Of a stretch of 64,000 nt of DNA, positions 62,611 to 64,000 are shown one piece after another. Below the pieces are notes generated by a model. The model was not told the DNA's origin, did no database searches, and was given only the letters and a program-made list of their open reading frames with translations. Source of the stretch: Metaphire vulgaris (lineage: Eukaryota; Annelida; Clitellata; Crassiclitellata; Megascolecidae); assembly GCA_018105865.1 (NCBI GenBank), contig CM030837.1, positions 3,161,975 to 3,225,974 of the forward strand. Reading direction: 5' to 3'. The stretch's first letter is position 1. The number at the start of each line of letters is the position of its first letter. A program made the position numbers and the translations under genes.

Positions 62611-64000
62611 AAGTACTTTTAGGTGATAGCCTACTGACATGCAGTATAGGCCTATACGGTATACACCAGAGGTCTCAAAGACGTGGCCAGGGCAATTAGC
62701 CACAACACATTCTTATATTGCTATTTGATGCAGAAATAAAATATTATAATGCAAGTGCAGAAAACTGCGTTTTAGAAATCGCAATTTAAAGTTTGTTGTA
62801 AGTTAGGCACATCATAACATTAAAAGTACTTCATTGTTAACAAAAAGCCTTGTCAGTTTTATGACAGTATGTGTTATTAATAACCACAAGTCATCACCAT
62901 CATTGCAGCTCATAAATAAAAATAGATTTGCAACTGCAAACAAGTTAGTACCTTAACGAAAATTTCCCAAAATAATACTAAGCAGTCGAAATTGGGTAAT
63001 TTAGAGTACAACCAGGGAAAATATACAGAGTATACTTATAAATCTCAGTGTGGTCTAGAATGAAGCTCCTGTCGCCAAACATAATGTTGCATTTTTGGTC
63101 CGATTTTTTAAATTATACCAACAATAAAACCAGCCTATGTGTTAAATATTTTAAGGTAGGCCCTATGCATCTTGTACTTCAACAGTCATAAGCGATTAAT
63201 GGGGTAAAGCCTCAAATCACTGGGTTTTAGTCGAACTAGGGCCAATGTCTTTCACAACAACGCCATCGGCTAATGCCCTGGGCATTATGATAGTGGCGCC
63301 ATAGAAGTTATTTATTGAACGCAGCACAACAATGCAGATGAAATTCTATTCATGTTTACTGAAATAGATAAAGTATAATAAATATTTTAAGACTAATTGT
63401 AAAATTCTGGAAAACGCCGCAATTTAACTAGAAATCGTTAAGAATTTGCAAGTATTATTCAAGAAATTTATTTCTTACGAAAAACAATAATAAACGGCGT
63501 GGCAGCGAAGGTTAAGAAAGTAGTTCGATACAGATTCTCATTTAAACCATAGATGTATTATAAACACTAGATGCCGTCTGTCTATGGCAAAGTCGTCCGA
63601 AAGTTGACGCCAAATATCCGTCAATTTGGTACAATGTTGTCATGGATACCATTGTCGTTTGCAGGCTTTAAATTTATCAGGCAGCTAGGTCTATATGTCT
63701 GCAGGGAAAACATTTCTTGACACACACTCAATGCGAACTGGCGTCACTTTCTGATACCTCAGACTCTATCTTGTGATTATAATATATCTATGATTTAAAC
63801 CCTTCCAGACAACATTTTCGTTAATACTGAACATTAATACTCTTCAGAAAATACAATTTATAGTTGTCTTTAGCATAATCTATAATAATCATCATCAAAT
63901 TGCAACTTTTTAAGAGCTTGTATTCATACACAGGGCATTTAAATGCCTGCCCGACTTGTGGTCCCTTTTCCATGCTTCAATTAATATGCAAAATCTGGTC
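62611..64000. other. AT-rich right end, no gene seen
   Basis: No open reading frame with protein-like composition. CAGAGGTCTCAAAGACGTGG at about 62668 resembles another hAT end, and the LINE/SINE tail motif GGCGCCATAGAAGTT occurs at about 63295. Confidence 0.45.

Overview
This is an AT-rich animal (metazoan) nuclear window. The genes are split by introns of a few hundred bases to several kilobases. Introns and intergenic DNA are full of microsatellites, small inverted-repeat transposons (MITEs), SINEs and decayed LINE ends. Gene content (NDFIP, INPP4, HMGB and UBL3 homologues, plus a BEN-like gene) and the mixture of CR1/L2-like and RTE-like LINEs, hAT, piggyBac, pogo and mariner relics point to an invertebrate animal, probably marine. 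I cannot name the species. There is no bacterial-type operon, CRISPR array or rRNA/tRNA gene.

Layout. 1-3.6 kb: dense trinucleotide microsatellites, a TATA-like promoter candidate and three MITEs. 3.66-7.6 kb (+): an NDFIP-type Nedd4-family adaptor, complete except for its first exon. 7.6-16.5 kb: intergenic, with two hAT MITEs carrying near-perfect 8-bp target duplications, a long hairpin, a tRNA-derived SINE and LINE debris. 16.56-40.3 kb (+): a 21-exon inositol polyphosphate 4-phosphatase (INPP4A-like, 1029 aa predicted). All splice phases close, and a PLEKHJ1-like PH domain is spliced in front of the C2 domain. 40.3-45.8 kb: intergenic, with a dead mariner transposase. 45.8-48.1 kb (-): a four-exon HMGB protein of 206 aa. 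49.4-49.6 kb: a cluster of CCAAT boxes. 51.6-55.3 kb (+): a five-exon UBL3 protein (121 aa) ending in a CAAX box. 55.3-58.5 kb: repeats, including a strange 400-bp TAACGA/TCGTTA-rich block. 58.6-62.0 kb (-): a five-exon BEN-like gene model whose 5' end was not found. 62-64 kb: hAT-like ends and AT-rich DNA.

The named genes are unrelated housekeeping or signalling genes: NDFIP recruits HECT ubiquitin ligases to endosomes; INPP4 turns PI(3,4)P2 into PI3P; HMGB bends DNA; UBL3 is a prenylated ubiquitin-like sorting modifier. They do not form one pathway. All exon coordinates were derived by hand by matching conserved protein blocks to GT/AG (one GC/AG) boundaries and checking that the reading phase closes.

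The most interesting material is in the repeats. One SINE body is found with two different Pol III heads (5S-rRNA-like and tRNA-like). A TTAA-flanked 81-bp palindrome is nested in one SINE copy, while related copies preserve the empty site. A 3'-end motif is shared by LINE and SINE copies. I found no evidence of a self-contained novel enzymatic or defence system.
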